Origin: Lachnoclostridium sp. An118
GTDB taxonomy: Bacteria > Bacillota > Clostridia > Lachnospirales > Lachnospiraceae
Length of the DNA stretch: 64,000 nt
Assembly: GCF_002160985.1 (NCBI RefSeq)
Contig: NZ_NFLQ01000002.1
Coordinates: 124,001-188,000, forward strand
Reading direction: 5' to 3'
Part shown: positions 19,758-29,915 of the stretch, piece after piece
Numbering within the stretch: the stretch's first letter is position 1
Layout: the number at the start of each line of letters is the position of its first letter
The notes under the pieces: generated by a model
The model's database searches: none
What the model was told of the DNA's origin: nothing
The model's input: the letters and a program-made list of their open reading frames with translations, nothing else
Program-made: the position numbers and the translations under genes

Positions 19758-21257
19758 ATGAACAGAAAGAGGAGCAGCGTTGGGACAGGGGCGAAAAGGC
19801 GGATACATGGAAGCGAAAGAGAAAGAGGGCGGATACACAGGAGGAGACGGAGGAGTCTTGCGGTCAGGCTGCTGGTGGCCGCGGCCATCCTGTTCACCTG
19901 TGCCGGAGCCGCGGGTGCTGTCTTTGCCCTGTCCGGCTTCGGGCGGCGTGCCAGGATACAGATTTCGGCGTCGGACCGGGAGGTCTATGTGGGAGAGGGG
20001 CAGCCGCCCCTGCTCGCGGAGGTCACCTCGGACACGGAAAGGTACAATAAGAGGATACGCCTGGACAAAAAGAAGAAGCTCACGGCAGAGGAGCTGGTGC
20101 GCCGGCTGGAGAAAGGGGAGGGGATCTCCCTTGTGTGCGACGCGGACCTGTCCATGGAGGGGACCTATCCTGTGCGGATCGAGCTGGACAGAGAGCTGAA
20201 GGAAAAGCTGGGAAAGGACTGGAGAAAGAAAGTGCAGCTCCAGGTGCGGGAAGGCACGCTGACAGTCAAGAACCCGGTGGGCAGGTGGAAGGATGAAAGA
20301 TTTCAGCGCTACGACGGTTCCTGGGTCACGGACGGATTTGTCACCTGGCAGAAAAAGAGCTACTATTTTGACTCCGCCGGGAAGAAAGCGGTTGGCTGGC
20401 GGGAAATTGCCGGGGCCAGGTACTTCTTTGACGACAGCGGCGCCATGGAGGCCGGCCAGTGGAAGGACGGGGAGGACGGCAGATATTACCTGGGAGCGGA
20501 CGGCCGCGCGCTCACCGGCTGGCAGGAAATAGACGGGAACAGATATTACTTCGGACAGGATGGAAGGATGGCCGTGGGGGATGTCTCCATGGGCCTCTCC
20601 CTCTATTCCTTTGGCGGGGACGGGAAATTCCTCTCCGTGAAAGAGAGTCGGGTGGATCCCTCCCGGCCCATGGTGGCGCTCACCTTTGACGACGGTCCGG
20701 GAAAGCGGACGGGGGAGATACTGGATCAGCTGAAAAAGTACGGCGCCCACGCCACCTTTTTCATGCTTGGGGAGAAGGTCCCCTCCTATCCGGAGCTGGT
20801 AAAGCGGATGAAGGACACGGGGTGCGAGCTGGGGAACCACTCCTATGACCACGCGGACCTGACTAAGCTGGACGCGGGGGCCGTGTCCTCCCAGATCCAG
20901 AGGACGAACGACAGGATACGGGAGGCGGCCGGGACCTCCGCCACAGTCATGCGCCCGCCCTACGGGGCCATCAACAGCACCGTGTCCGGGAATGTGGGCA
21001 TGCCCATGATCCTGTGGAACATCGACACGCTGGACTGGAAGACAAGGGATGCCAAAAAGACGGTGGACACGGTCATGAGCTCTGTGGACGACGGCGACAT
21101 CATCCTCATGCACGATATACATACAGAGTCTGTGGATGCGGCCCTGGAGCTCATACCAAAGCTCCAGGAGGCGGGCTATCAGCTTGTGACGGTGTCAGAG
21201 CTGGCGGCGGCAAAGAGCGCTGCCCTCGTCAACGGAAAGAGCTATACGGACTTCTAG
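19758..21257 (+). CDS. Polysaccharide deacetylase with cell-wall-binding repeats
   Basis: A 499-residue surface enzyme that removes acetyl groups from a cell-wall or other polysaccharide (PgdA-like). A very basic N-terminus (residues 1-33) leads into one membrane anchor (about 34-57). Residues 60-170 are of unknown fold. Three to four aromatic repeats of choline/cell-wall-binding type follow at about 185-285 (such as GWREIAGARYFFDDSGAM and GWQEIDGNRYYFGQDGRM). The NodB domain (about 305-485) has LTFDDGP, the metal-binding NHSYDH, RPPYG, and LMHDIH. Monocistronic between the tRNAs and glnS. The start at 19758 lacks a close ribosome site, so it is less certain. Confidence 0.92.
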   Translation: MNRKRSSVGTGAKRRIHGSERERGRIHRRRRRSLAVRLLVAAAILFTCAGAAGAVFALSGFGRRARIQISASDREVYVGEGQPPLLAEVTSDTERYNKRIRLDKKKKLTAEELVRRLEKGEGISLVCDADLSMEGTYPVRIELDRELKEKLGKDWRKKVQLQVREGTLTVKNPVGRWKDERFQRYDGSWVTDGFVTWQKKSYYFDSAGKKAVGWREIAGARYFFDDSGAMEAGQWKDGEDGRYYLGADGRALTGWQEIDGNRYYFGQDGRMAVGDVSMGLSLYSFGGDGKFLSVKESRVDPSRPMVALTFDDGPGKRTGEILDQLKKYGAHATFFMLGEKVPSYPELVKRMKDTGCELGNHSYDHADLTKLDAGAVSSQIQRTNDRIREAAGTSATVMRPPYGAINSTVSGNVGMPMILWNIDTLDWKTRDAKKTVDTVMSSVDDGDIILMHDIHTESVDAALELIPKLQEAGYQLVTVSELAAAKSAALVNGKSYTDF

Positions 21258-21380
21258 CGGGGGTGACGGCGGCCCGGCGCCTTTTCCCGGCAGACCTTCT
21301 GTCTTGTGCTTGTGGATTGACGGGAAGTATGGTAAGATATTCTTCATGACCAGAGCAATTATTGTTATCAGGAGGTTGAC

Positions 21381-23048
21381 ATGGGAGAAGAAGTGGTTTC
21401 TAAAAATTTTATTGAGCAGGAGATCGACAAAGATCTCAGAGAGGGAGTGTACGACAATGTGTGCACCCGATTCCCGCCGGAGCCGAACGGGTATCTCCAC
21501 ATCGGACATGCCAAGTCCATCCTTTTAAATTACGGGCTGGCGCAGAAGTACGGCGGAAAATTCCACCTGCGCTTTGACGACACAAACCCCATGAAAGAAG
21601 ATATGGAGTTTGTGGAGTCCATCAAGGCAGATGTGCAGTGGCTGGGTGCAGAGTATGGGGAACATCTGTACTTTGCCTCTGATTATTTTGACATCATGTA
21701 CGAGTGCGCGGTGAAGCTGATCAAAAAGGGGAAGGCCTATGTCTGTGACCTGAGCCCGGAGGAGATCAGGCAGTACAGAGGGACTCTCACAGAGCCCGGA
21801 AAGAACAGCCCCTACAGGGACCGCTCGGTGGAGGAGAACCTGGCCCTGTTTGAGGCTATGAAGAACGGGGAGTACAAAGATGGGGAGAAAGTGCTGCGCG
21901 CCAAGATCGACATGGCGTCGCCCAACATCAACATGCGCGACCCCATTATCTACCGAGTAGCCCATATGACCCACCACAATACGGGGGACAAGTGGTGCAT
22001 CTACCCCATGTATGATTTCGCTCACCCGATCGAGGACGCAGTGGAGAAGATCACCCACTCTATCTGTACGCTGGAATTTGAGGATCACAGACCGCTCTAC
22101 GACTGGGTGGTAAGAGAGTGTGAGTTTGACCCGGCGCCCCGCCAGATCGAGTTTGCCAAGCTCTACCTGACCAACGTGGTGACTGGCAAGCGCTACATCA
22201 AGAAGCTGGTGCAGGAGGGCATTGTGGACGGATGGGACGACCCCCGCCTTGTGTCGATCGCGGCGCTGCGAAGGAGAGGATTTACGCCGGAGTCCATCAA
22301 GATGTTCGTGGAGATGTGCGGTGTGTCCAAGAGCCAGAGTTCTGTGGACTATGCGATGCTGGAGTACTGCATCAGGGAGGACCTGAAGATGAAGCGGCCC
22401 CGCATGATGGCCGTGCTGGACCCCATCAGGCTGGTGATCGACAACTATCCGGAGGGAGAAAGAGAGTACCTGGATGTAGCCAATAACCTGGAGAACGAAG
22501 AACTGGGAATGCGCCAGCTTCCTTTTGAGCGGGAGCTGTACATCGAGCGGGAGGATTTCATGATCGAGCCTCCGAAAAAATATTTCCGCCTCTTCCCGGG
22601 CAATGAGGTGCGCCTGATGCACGCCTATTTCGTGAAGTGCGTGGGCTACGAGACCGACGAGGAGGGCAATGTGACTGTGGTCCATGCCACCTACGACCCG
22701 GAGACAAAGGCCGGATCCGGCTTTACGGGAAGAAAGGTCAAAGGCACCATTCACTGGGTACCGGCCTCCTGCGCGCAGAAGGCGGAAGTGCGTCTCTATG
22801 AAAACCTGATCGACGAGGAGAAGGGTGTGTACAACAAGGAGGATGGTTCCCTGAATCTGAATCCGCACTCCCTGGAAATCCGGAAAAACTGCTATGTGGA
22901 GCCCAGCTTCCAGGATGCGAAGGCCTACGACAGCTTCCAGTTTGTGAGAAACGGCTACTTCTGTATCGACGCCAGGGATTCAGAGCCGGATGCTCTCGTG
23001 TTCAACCGTATCGTATCCCTGAAGAGCTCCTTCAAGCTGCCTAAATAA
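21381..23048 (+). CDS. glnS: Glutaminyl-tRNA synthetase
   Basis: A 555-residue class I synthetase. HIGH motif in [18 protein letters not shown] at about residues 30-47, then FDDTNPMKE, and [18 protein letters not shown] in the catalytic core, and two beta-barrel anticodon-binding domains in the C-terminal half. The usual MSKRK (KMSKS) loop is replaced by TGKRY, keeping the K-R pair. AGGAGG lies 6 bp before the ATG. A bacterial GlnRS is normal in some Clostridia and lets the cell charge tRNA-Gln directly. gltX occurs separately at 59.2 kb. The MocR gene begins 4 bp after the stop. Confidence 0.96.
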   Translation: MGEEVVSKNFIEQEIDKDLREGVYDNVCTRFPPEPNGYLHIGHAKSILLNYGLAQKYGGKFHLRFDDTNPMKEDMEFVESIKADVQWLGAEYGEHLYFASDYFDIMYECAVKLIKKGKAYVCDLSPEEIRQYRGTLTEPGKNSPYRDRSVEENLALFEAMKNGEYKDGEKVLRAKIDMASPNINMRDPIIYRVAHMTHHNTGDKWCIYPMYDFAHPIEDAVEKITHSICTLEFEDHRPLYDWVVRECEFDPAPRQIEFAKLYLTNVVTGKRYIKKLVQEGIVDGWDDPRLVSIAALRRRGFTPESIKMFVEMCGVSKSQSSVDYAMLEYCIREDLKMKRPRMMAVLDPIRLVIDNYPEGEREYLDVANNLENEELGMRQLPFERELYIEREDFMIEPPKKYFRLFPGNEVRLMHAYFVKCVGYETDEEGNVTVVHATYDPETKAGSGFTGRKVKGTIHWVPASCAQKAEVRLYENLIDEEKGVYNKEDGSLNLNPHSLEIRKNCYVEPSFQDAKAYDSFQFVRNGYFCIDARDSEPDALVFNRIVSLKSSFKLPK

Positions 23049-23052
23049 GAAT

Positions 23053-24453
23053 ATGAACGAGCTTACGATCCATCTGCAGCCACACAGCGGCGTGCCGCTG
23101 TATGAGCAGATTTACAGCTATATAAAAGAAAATATACGGACAGGCAGGATCTCCTGCGGGGAGAAGCTGCCGTCCACCCGGGCCCTGTGCAGCCATCTGG
23201 AGGTCAGCAGGAGCACGGTGGAGATGGCCTACGAGCAGCTCCTGTCAGAGGGATATGTCGAGGCAGCCCCGTACAGGGGATATTTTGTGGCGGAGGTGGA
23301 GGACCTGTGGCATCTGGAGCAGGCTCCGGCCAGGGACGAGCAGGAGCGGGAGACTGAGAAAGTCTCCGGGTACCGCTTTGACTTTACGCCAAACGGAGTG
23401 GATCTGAACAGCTTTCCCTACAACGTCTGGCGGAAGCTGTCCAGGGAAGTGCTGATGGATGACCGGACAGAGCTCTTCCGGCTGGGAGAACCCCAGGGAG
23501 AGTACGAGTTCCGCAGAGCCATCTGCAGCTACCTTTACCAGGCCAGAGGGGTGAACTGCTCGCCGGGCCAGGTGATCGTGGGCGCCGGCAGCGACTATCT
23601 CCTCATGCTCCTGGCCTCGCTGCTCGGGCGGGACCATGTCATTGCCGTGGAGAATCCCACCTACATGCAGGCCTACCGGCTGTTTCGGAGCCAGTCCTAC
23701 AGGGTCTGCCCTATCCGGATGGACAAGAGAGGGATGGACACCCGTCTTTTGGAGGAGTCGGGGGCGGACATCGCCTATGTGACTCCCTCACACCAGTATC
23801 CCACCGGGATCGTCATGCCCATCCGCCGGCGGATGGAGCTGCTGGCCTGGGCGGAGGCGGAGAGCGGCAGGTACATTGTGGAGGACGACTATGACAGTGA
23901 ATTCCGGTACAAGGGTAAGCCCATCCCGGCACTGCAGGGATTTGACGCCAGGGAGAAGGTCATATACCTGGGAACCTTTTCCAAGTCCATCGCCCCGGCC
24001 ATCCGTTTGAGCTACATGGTCCTTCCGGAGCCTCTGTGCAGGGAGTACGGGAGGAAGCTGGGGTTCATCAACTCCACTGTGTCCAAGGTGGACCAGCTCA
24101 TCATGTGCCGTTTCCTGGAGGGCGGATACTATGAGCGCCATCTCAACAAGACCCGGGCCCTGTACCGGGGCAGGCACGACCAGCTCATAGCGGGGCTGAA
24201 GCCCCTGGCAGCGACCTGCCGGATATCCGGCGAGAACGCGGGGGTCCACCTCCTTCTCCACTTCGATGACGGGAGGACGGAAAAAGAGCTGATCGAGAAG
24301 GCTGCGGCCTGTGATATAAGGGTGTACGGCATGTCGGACTATATCGTGGGAGAGCCCGGCAGGGAGGCGGTCATCCTCCTTGGCTATGCGAACATGCCTG
24401 AGGGGCAGATCAGGGAGGCGTGCGGGATACTTTGCGGGATATGGAAAAAATAG
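23053..24453 (+). CDS. MocR/PdxR-type regulator (GntR HTH plus aminotransferase domain)
   Basis: A 466-residue fusion regulator. Residues 1-75 are a GntR-type winged helix (PLYEQIYSYIKENIRTGRI and STRALCSHLEVSRSTVEMAY). Residues 100-466 are a fold type I aminotransferase-like domain with a PLP lysine in GTFSKSIAPAIR and VEDDYDSEFRY. Relatives such as PdxR and GabR bind PLP and control vitamin B6 or amino acid genes. It starts 4 bp after glnS without its own ribosome site, implying translational coupling. No pdx genes are present in the window, so its target is unknown. Confidence 0.92.
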   Translation: MNELTIHLQPHSGVPLYEQIYSYIKENIRTGRISCGEKLPSTRALCSHLEVSRSTVEMAYEQLLSEGYVEAAPYRGYFVAEVEDLWHLEQAPARDEQERETEKVSGYRFDFTPNGVDLNSFPYNVWRKLSREVLMDDRTELFRLGEPQGEYEFRRAICSYLYQARGVNCSPGQVIVGAGSDYLLMLLASLLGRDHVIAVENPTYMQAYRLFRSQSYRVCPIRMDKRGMDTRLLEESGADIAYVTPSHQYPTGIVMPIRRRMELLAWAEAESGRYIVEDDYDSEFRYKGKPIPALQGFDAREKVIYLGTFSKSIAPAIRLSYMVLPEPLCREYGRKLGFINSTVSKVDQLIMCRFLEGGYYERHLNKTRALYRGRHDQLIAGLKPLAATCRISGENAGVHLLLHFDDGRTEKELIEKAAACDIRVYGMSDYIVGEPGREAVILLGYANMPEGQIREACGILCGIWKK

Positions 24454-24480
24454 CTGCGGGCAGAAATGAAGGGATAGAAA

Positions 24481-24525
24481 GGGAGCCCTCCCGGTGATCT
24501 GTGCAGATCATCCGGAAGGGCTCCC
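24481..24525. terminator. Long hairpin between convergent genes
   Basis: GGGAGCCCT pairs with AGGGCTCCC and the inner TGATCT with AGATCA. It ends the glnS-MocR unit and may also serve the minus-strand gene, but neither side has a good T run. Confidence 0.55.
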
Positions 24526-24548
24526 GGTCTGTGTGTCCTTTGCGCCTC

Positions 24549-24848
24549 TTATGCGTCCTCGTTATCCTCGCTGCCGGATTCCGCCCGGGGAGCCTCCTCC
24601 TTGCTGTCCTCCTCCGGCTCGCTGTCCATTTTTGCTTCTCCGCTCTCCTTTGCGGGAGTGTTGAGCGGAACGTACTCCCGGTCCCCGACGGGCTTCAGAT
24701 CGTTGTCAAGGTCAAAATCCTCATCCTCAAACTCATCCATATCTTCCTCTTTGTTATCTGAAGAAGCTTTTTTCAGATAAAAATAAAGTCCGGCAGCGGC
24801 GCTTCCCACGGCGGCCAGACCAAGCACGCGTTTTATCCATTTAGACAT
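24549..24848 (-). CDS. Small single-TM protein with acidic tail
   Basis: A 99-residue protein beginning MSKWIKRVLGLAAVGSAAAG: a short basic start and one hydrophobic segment (about residues 4-25), then a strongly acidic, probably disordered tail (EEDMDEFEDEDFDLDND). The second of two closely spaced ATGs is used because AAAGGAG is 8 bp before it and only 2 bp before the first. No named family; resembles YtxH-like envelope proteins only in layout. Divergent from cls. Confidence 0.65.
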   Translation of the reverse strand: MSKWIKRVLGLAAVGSAAAGLYFYLKKASSDNKEEDMDEFEDEDFDLDNDLKPVGDREYVPLNTPAKESGEAKMDSEPEEDSKEEAPRAESGSEDNEDA

Positions 24849-24963
24849 ACTCATGACTCCTTTCTGCAAACTGCGTGTATGTTATGATACATTGTAATAC
24901 TTTTGAACAAAAAAAGAAAGGGGAAACATACAAATACTGGCGAAATTCCGGGCATGGGTCCGG

Positions 24964-24992
24964 TTGTGGCGGCCGGGAAAGTGTGTTACACT
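24964..24992 (+). promoter_or_regulatory. Candidate cls promoter
   Basis: TTGTGG and TACACT with 17-bp spacing, about 32 bp before the start codon. Moderate match only. Confidence 0.35.
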
Positions 24993-25023
24993 ATATTCCG
25001 TCAGACAAGATAAGGAGGACTTT

Positions 25024-26583
25024 ATGGGAAAGAACGAACCGGGAAAGGCAAAGTCAGGGCTTTCCAGGATCATATTCAGCCGTACAGGATTTATTCTTCT
25101 TCTGATCCTGATACAGCTTGGACTTTTTATAGTGACAACCAATCTGCTACAGTCATACGCACTGTTTATCAACGGTACGCTCAGGGTAGTAGGAGTCGTG
25201 GTGCTGATCTACATCATCAACGCAGAGGGCAACCCCGCGTTCAAGATGACGTGGATGCTCTGCGTCATGGCTTTTCCTGCAGTGGGCACATTGTTTTATA
25301 TATATGTGAAGACTCAGGTGGGAGTCCGGTGGATGGGGAAGAGGCTGGCCACCCTGAAGATAGAGACAGATCCCTATATGATGCAGGACATGGACGTGGT
25401 GGACGCTCTGCGTGCCAGCAAGCCGGCCAATGCCAACCTGGCCTACTATCTGGCCCACCACATGGGATTTCCCACATACCGCAACACGGAGGTGACCTAC
25501 TTTCCGCTGGGCGAGGACAAATTCGAGGCCCTTGTCCCGGAGCTGAAGAAGGCCAGGAAGTATATTTTTATGGAATACTTTATCGTGGAGAAGGGCTACA
25601 TGTGGGACACTATCCTGAAGATCCTCGTGCAGAAGGCGAGGGAGGGGGTAGAGGTGCGCTTCATGTACGACGGTACCTGCGCCATCTCCAACCTGCCCTA
25701 TGAATACCCGCAGGAGCTGGAGCGAAAGGGGATCCGCTGCAAGATGATGAACCCCATCAAGCCCTTCCTGTCCACGGTGCAGAACAACAGGGACCACCGC
25801 AAGATATGCGTCATTGACGGCCGGGTGGGCTTCACGGGAGGCATCAATCTGGGGGACGAGTACATCAACCGGAAGGAGAGGTTCGGCCACTGGAAGGACA
25901 CGGCTGTCATGCTGAGGGGGGACGCGGTCCAGAGCCTGACCATGCTCTTCCTGCAGATGTGGAACGTGGACGAGAGGGAGGAGGAGCACTACGGGAGATA
26001 CCTCACGCCCAGACGCCAGGGCCTCCGCAGGGAGCTGGGGTATGTGCTCCCCTACGGGGACAGCCCCTTTGACGATGAGAATGTGGGTGAGGAGGTGTAC
26101 TTCCATATCCTGAACCATGCGAAGAAGTATGTGCACATCATGACCCCATACCTCATACTGGACAATGAGATGATCACCACCCTGACAAGGGCCGCCAAGA
26201 GCGGTATCGAGGTCATCATCATCATGCCCCACATTCCGGACAAATGGTATGCCTTTGTGGTGGCCAAGACCTACTACAGGGAGCTCATCCGGGCGGGAGT
26301 CCAGATCTACGAGTACAAGCCGGGATTTGTCCACGCCAAGGTGTTCGTGTCAGACGATGACACGGCCACGGTTGGGACCATCAACCTGGACTACAGGAGC
26401 CTCTACCTGCATTTTGAGTGCGGCGTGTTCATATACAACAATTCTGTGGTGGACCGGGTGGAGAGGGATTTCCAGGAGACTCTCATGAAATGCCACAAGG
26501 TGAGCCTTGTGGAGCTGCGGGGCCGGAGCCTGTTCTCCAAGATAGCGGGGCAGGTGCTCAGGCTGTTTGCTCCTCTCATGTAG
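25024..26583 (+). CDS. cls: Cardiolipin synthase
   Basis: A 519-residue membrane enzyme of the phospholipase D superfamily that joins two phosphatidylglycerol molecules into cardiolipin. Two N-terminal membrane segments (about residues 20-45 and 52-75, with another hydrophobic stretch at 80-100) precede two HKD motifs: HRKICVIDGRVGFTGG and HAKVFVSDDDTATVG. The ATG at 25024 was chosen because AAGGAGG lies 6 bp upstream; the frame is open further up but without a ribosome site. Length and layout match Firmicutes Cls. Monocistronic. Confidence 0.94.
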   Translation: MGKNEPGKAKSGLSRIIFSRTGFILLLILIQLGLFIVTTNLLQSYALFINGTLRVVGVVVLIYIINAEGNPAFKMTWMLCVMAFPAVGTLFYIYVKTQVGVRWMGKRLATLKIETDPYMMQDMDVVDALRASKPANANLAYYLAHHMGFPTYRNTEVTYFPLGEDKFEALVPELKKARKYIFMEYFIVEKGYMWDTILKILVQKAREGVEVRFMYDGTCAISNLPYEYPQELERKGIRCKMMNPIKPFLSTVQNNRDHRKICVIDGRVGFTGGINLGDEYINRKERFGHWKDTAVMLRGDAVQSLTMLFLQMWNVDEREEEHYGRYLTPRRQGLRRELGYVLPYGDSPFDDENVGEEVYFHILNHAKKYVHIMTPYLILDNEMITTLTRAAKSGIEVIIIMPHIPDKWYAFVVAKTYYRELIRAGVQIYEYKPGFVHAKVFVSDDDTATVGTINLDYRSLYLHFECGVFIYNNSVVDRVERDFQETLMKCHKVSLVELRGRSLFSKIAGQVLRLFAPLM

Positions 26584-26616
26584 AAGGCCCTTGCAGGAGG
26601 CTTCGGGAAATAAAGG

Positions 26617-26646
26617 TTGTACAACAGAGGGAAAATATAGTATAAT
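26617..26646 (+). promoter_or_regulatory. Promoter of purA
   Basis: TTGTAC and perfect TATAAT with 18-bp spacing, 55 bp before purA. Confidence 0.65.
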
Positions 26647-26700
26647 GCTTATGGCTGTTTGTGAGCCACTAATGTAAATGATACACAGGAGGAATGGATA

Positions 26701-27981
26701 ATGGTAAAAGCAGTAGTAGGTGCGAACTGGGGCGATGAAGGTAAGGGCAAGATTACCGACATGCTGGGGGAGAACGCGGATATAATCGTCCGTTTCCAGG
26801 GCGGCGCCAACGCAGGACACACCATCATAAATGATTACGGTAAATTTGCGCTCCACACACTGCCTTCCGGTGTGTTTTACAGTCACACCACAAGCATCAT
26901 CGGCAACGGGGTCGCACTGGATATCCCCAGGCTTTTCGGAGAGATCCAGTCCATCATCGAGAAGGGAGTCCCCATGCCGAAGATCCTCGTGTCAGACAGA
27001 GCGCAGATCGTGATGTCCTACCACAAGGATTTTGACGCCTACGAGGAGGAGAGACTTGGAGGCAAGTCCTTCGGGTCCACGAAATCCGGTATCGCGCCCT
27101 TCTACTCAGACAAATACGCAAAGATCGGATTCCAGGTGAGCGAGCTCTTTGATGATGAGCTGCTCAAGGAGAAGACCGTCCGGGTGGCAGAGCAGAAGAA
27201 CGTGCTGCTTGAGCATCTGTACCATAAACCATTGATCGATCCTGCTGACCTTTATAGAGAACTGAAAGAGTACAAAGAGATGGTCGAGCCCTATGTGTGC
27301 AATGTATCACTCTACCTTTACAACGCACTCAGGGAGGGAAAGGAAATCCTGCTGGAGGGACAGCTCGGCTCCCTGAAGGACCCGGACCACGGCATCTACC
27401 CCATGGTCACATCCTCCTCCACCCTGGCAGGCTACGGCGCCATCGGAGCCGGCATCCCGCCCTATGAGATCAAACAGATCATCACCGTGTGCAAGGCCTA
27501 CTCCAGCGCTGTCGGCGCCGGCGCCTTCGTGAGTGAGATATTCGGCGAGGAGGCGGACGAGCTGAGACGCCGTGGAGGAGACGGCGGAGAGTTCGGAGCC
27601 ACAACGGGACGCCCGAGGCGCATGGGCTGGTTCGACTGCGTGGCCTCCAAGTACGGCTGCAGGCTCCAGGGGACCACGGACGTGGCCTTCACGGTGCTGG
27701 ACGTGCTGGGCTATCTGGATGAGATACCGGTCTGTGTTGGCTATGAGATCGACGGGGAAGTGACAACAGAGTTCCCCACCACTCATCTTTTGGAGAAGGC
27801 AAAGCCTGTCCTGAAAAAGCTTCCCGGATGGAAGTGCGATATCCGGGGCATCAAGAAGTATGAGGACCTGCCGGAGAACTGCAGGGGCTACATCGAGTTC
27901 ATCGAGAAGGAGATCGGATACCCCATCACCATGATATCCAACGGACCGGGAAGAGGCGACATTATCTACAGAAACAGATAG
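26701..27981 (+). CDS. purA: Adenylosuccinate synthetase
   Basis: A 426-residue enzyme joining IMP and aspartate with GTP, the first step to AMP. Visible: the GTP-binding N-terminus GANWGDEGKGKITDMLG at about residues 7-23, QGGANAGHT, STKSGIAPFYSDK around 127-139, and RRRGGDGGEFGATTGRPRR in the IMP/C-terminal region. AGGAGG lies about 9 bp before the ATG. It has its own promoter and terminator; purB, the next step of the pathway, is about 19 kb away. Confidence 0.97.
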   Translation: MVKAVVGANWGDEGKGKITDMLGENADIIVRFQGGANAGHTIINDYGKFALHTLPSGVFYSHTTSIIGNGVALDIPRLFGEIQSIIEKGVPMPKILVSDRAQIVMSYHKDFDAYEEERLGGKSFGSTKSGIAPFYSDKYAKIGFQVSELFDDELLKEKTVRVAEQKNVLLEHLYHKPLIDPADLYRELKEYKEMVEPYVCNVSLYLYNALREGKEILLEGQLGSLKDPDHGIYPMVTSSSTLAGYGAIGAGIPPYEIKQIITVCKAYSSAVGAGAFVSEIFGEEADELRRRGGDGGEFGATTGRPRRMGWFDCVASKYGCRLQGTTDVAFTVLDVLGYLDEIPVCVGYEIDGEVTTEFPTTHLLEKAKPVLKKLPGWKCDIRGIKKYEDLPENCRGYIEFIEKEIGYPITMISNGPGRGDIIYRNR

Positions 27982-28018
27982 CAGCACGGATCTGTTTATA
28001 TGGTTGAAAAAATATTTT

Positions 28019-28051
28019 GCCCACACAGCTGACAGCCTGTGTGGGCTTTTT
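28019..28051 (+). terminator. purA terminator
   Basis: GCCCACACAG and CTGTGTGGGC form a perfect 10-bp stem with an 8-base loop, then TTTTT. Confidence 0.92.
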
Positions 28052-28093
28052 AAATGAGCGGCTTCATGCGTTTTGCTGTCAGACATTTTTGTG

Positions 28094-28123
28094 TTGACAG
28101 GACCGCCCGGGCTATGGTATTCT
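28094..28123 (+). promoter_or_regulatory. Promoter of the sodium/solute symporter gene
   Basis: Perfect TTGACA and TATTCT with 18-bp spacing. The leader contains two GTTTAAAG/CTTTAAAG-like copies (28142-28168) that could be an operator. Confidence 0.65.
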
Positions 28124-28205
28124 TTTAGAGAAATAATTTAGTGCTTTAAAGCGTTGCGGTTTAAAGTGCCGCAGACAAACAGAAGTGAAGCGAGGAGGAG
28201 ACAAA

Positions 28206-29735
28206 ATGATCATCAAGCTTGTGATCCTGCTGTTGTTTTTTATCGTCATGGTGGCAGTGGGGATCTGCGCCAGGAGACATGCGGGCAGTGTAGACGGATT
28301 TGTGCTGGGAGGGCGGTCGGTGGGGCCGTGGCTGACGGCATTCGCCTACGGGACCTCCTATTTCTCAGCGGTCGTGTTTGTGGGATACGCAGGCCAGTTC
28401 GGATGGAAATACGGTCTTGCCTCCACCTGGATCGGGATAGGGAACGCGGTCATCGGAAGCCTTCTCGCCTGGGTCATCCTGGGAAGGAGGACCCGCGTCA
28501 TGAGCCAGCACCTGAGATCCAGGACCATGCCGGATTTCTTCGGAGAGAGGTACGGGAGCCGGCGGCTGAAGATAGCGGCCTCGGCCATCGTGTTCATCTT
28601 CCTCGTGCCCTACACGGCATCTATCTACAACGGCCTGTCCCGGCTCTTCGGGATGGCCTTCAGCATTCCCTACGAGTGGTGTGTTATCCTCATGGCGGTG
28701 ATCACGGCCGTGTACGTGATCCTGGGGGGATACATGGCCACAGCCATCAATGACTTCATCCAGGGGATCATCATGCTGGCAGGCATCGTGGCGGTCATAG
28801 CGGCTGTGCTCTCCGGCCAGGGCGGCTTCATGGAGGCGGTGGGAAGGATGGCGCAGATCCCCAGCGATGTGGAGGCGACAATGGGCCAGCCTGGCGCCTT
28901 CACTTCCTTCTTTGGACCGGACCCCCTAAACCTGCTGGGAGTGATCGTGCTGACCTCCCTGGGGACCTGGGGACTTCCCCAGATGATCCACAAGTTTTAC
29001 ACCATCCGGGACGAGAAGTCGGTCCAGACAGGGACCATCATCTCCACGGTGTTTGCCATTGTGGTGTCCGGCGGATGCTACTTCCTGGGCGGCTTCGGAC
29101 GTCTCTTTGACTCCCCGGATATCTACGGGGCGGACGGCTCTGTCGTGTACGACAGCATCATTCCCTTTATGCTGTCGGGACTGCCGGACATCCTGGTGGG
29201 CATTGTAGTGATCCTGGTGCTGTCGGCCTCCATGTCAACCCTGTCCTCCCTTGTCCTCACATCCAGCTCCACCCTGACCCTGGATTTCCTGAAGGATACG
29301 GTGATGAAAAAGATGGGAGAGAAAAAGCAGATCGTGGTCATGCAGCTTTTGATCGTGTTCTTTATCCTTCTGTCCGTTGTGCTGGCTCTGGACCCGCCGG
29401 CCTTCATCGCACAGCTCATGGGGATTTCCTGGGGCGCTCTGGCAGGTGCCTTCCTGGCTCCCTTCCTCTACGGCCTGTACTGGAAGAGGACCACAAAGGC
29501 AGCCGTGTGGGCCAGCTTTATCGCGGGCGTGGGGATCACCGTGTCCAATATGGTCATAGGATATATCGAGTCCCCCATCAACGCGGGAGCGCTGGCCATG
29601 GTGGCGGGCATGGTCATCGTGCCGGTCTTCAGCCTTCTGACGCCTGCGCCGGACAGGGAGCATGTTGAGAAGATATTTGCCTGTTACGATGAGACGGTGG
29701 TGATCAGGAAAAAGCATTCCCTGGAGGAAAAGTGA
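28206..29735 (+). CDS. Sodium:solute symporter (SSS family)
   Basis: A 509-residue transporter with about 13 membrane segments, the length usual for the family. GGRSVGPWLTAFAYGTSYFS near residues 35-54 is the typical N-terminal sodium-symporter stretch, and TMPDFFGERYGSRRLKI near residues 103-119 is family-like. The ATG at 28206 has GAGGAGG upstream and removes seven non-family residues. Relatives carry proline, pantothenate, acetate or sugars; the substrate cannot be told here. No partner genes. Confidence 0.9.
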   Translation: MIIKLVILLLFFIVMVAVGICARRHAGSVDGFVLGGRSVGPWLTAFAYGTSYFSAVVFVGYAGQFGWKYGLASTWIGIGNAVIGSLLAWVILGRRTRVMSQHLRSRTMPDFFGERYGSRRLKIAASAIVFIFLVPYTASIYNGLSRLFGMAFSIPYEWCVILMAVITAVYVILGGYMATAINDFIQGIIMLAGIVAVIAAVLSGQGGFMEAVGRMAQIPSDVEATMGQPGAFTSFFGPDPLNLLGVIVLTSLGTWGLPQMIHKFYTIRDEKSVQTGTIISTVFAIVVSGGCYFLGGFGRLFDSPDIYGADGSVVYDSIIPFMLSGLPDILVGIVVILVLSASMSTLSSLVLTSSSTLTLDFLKDTVMKKMGEKKQIVVMQLLIVFFILLSVVLALDPPAFIAQLMGISWGALAGAFLAPFLYGLYWKRTTKAAVWASFIAGVGITVSNMVIGYIESPINAGALAMVAGMVIVPVFSLLTPAPDREHVEKIFACYDETVVIRKKHSLEEK

Positions 29736-29915
29736 CAATACTTTTTTAAGAAATTCCTTACTTTTATTTTAGGTTCTCTCCATACAGAAGACACATTTGT
29801 GAAGTATAGTACCAGCATAGAAAAAAAGTCATAAAAACACAATGCCGGCAATATAATAATAGAGCCGGGAAATCGGAGTATGGAGTATAGATAAGTAGAA
29901 GTGGAGGTATGCGTC

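Noticed and set aside
19605-21122. 505-codon minus-strand open frame opposite the deacetylase
   Set aside because: It runs from the tRNA-Ala region through the deacetylase gene with no domain; a shadow frame.
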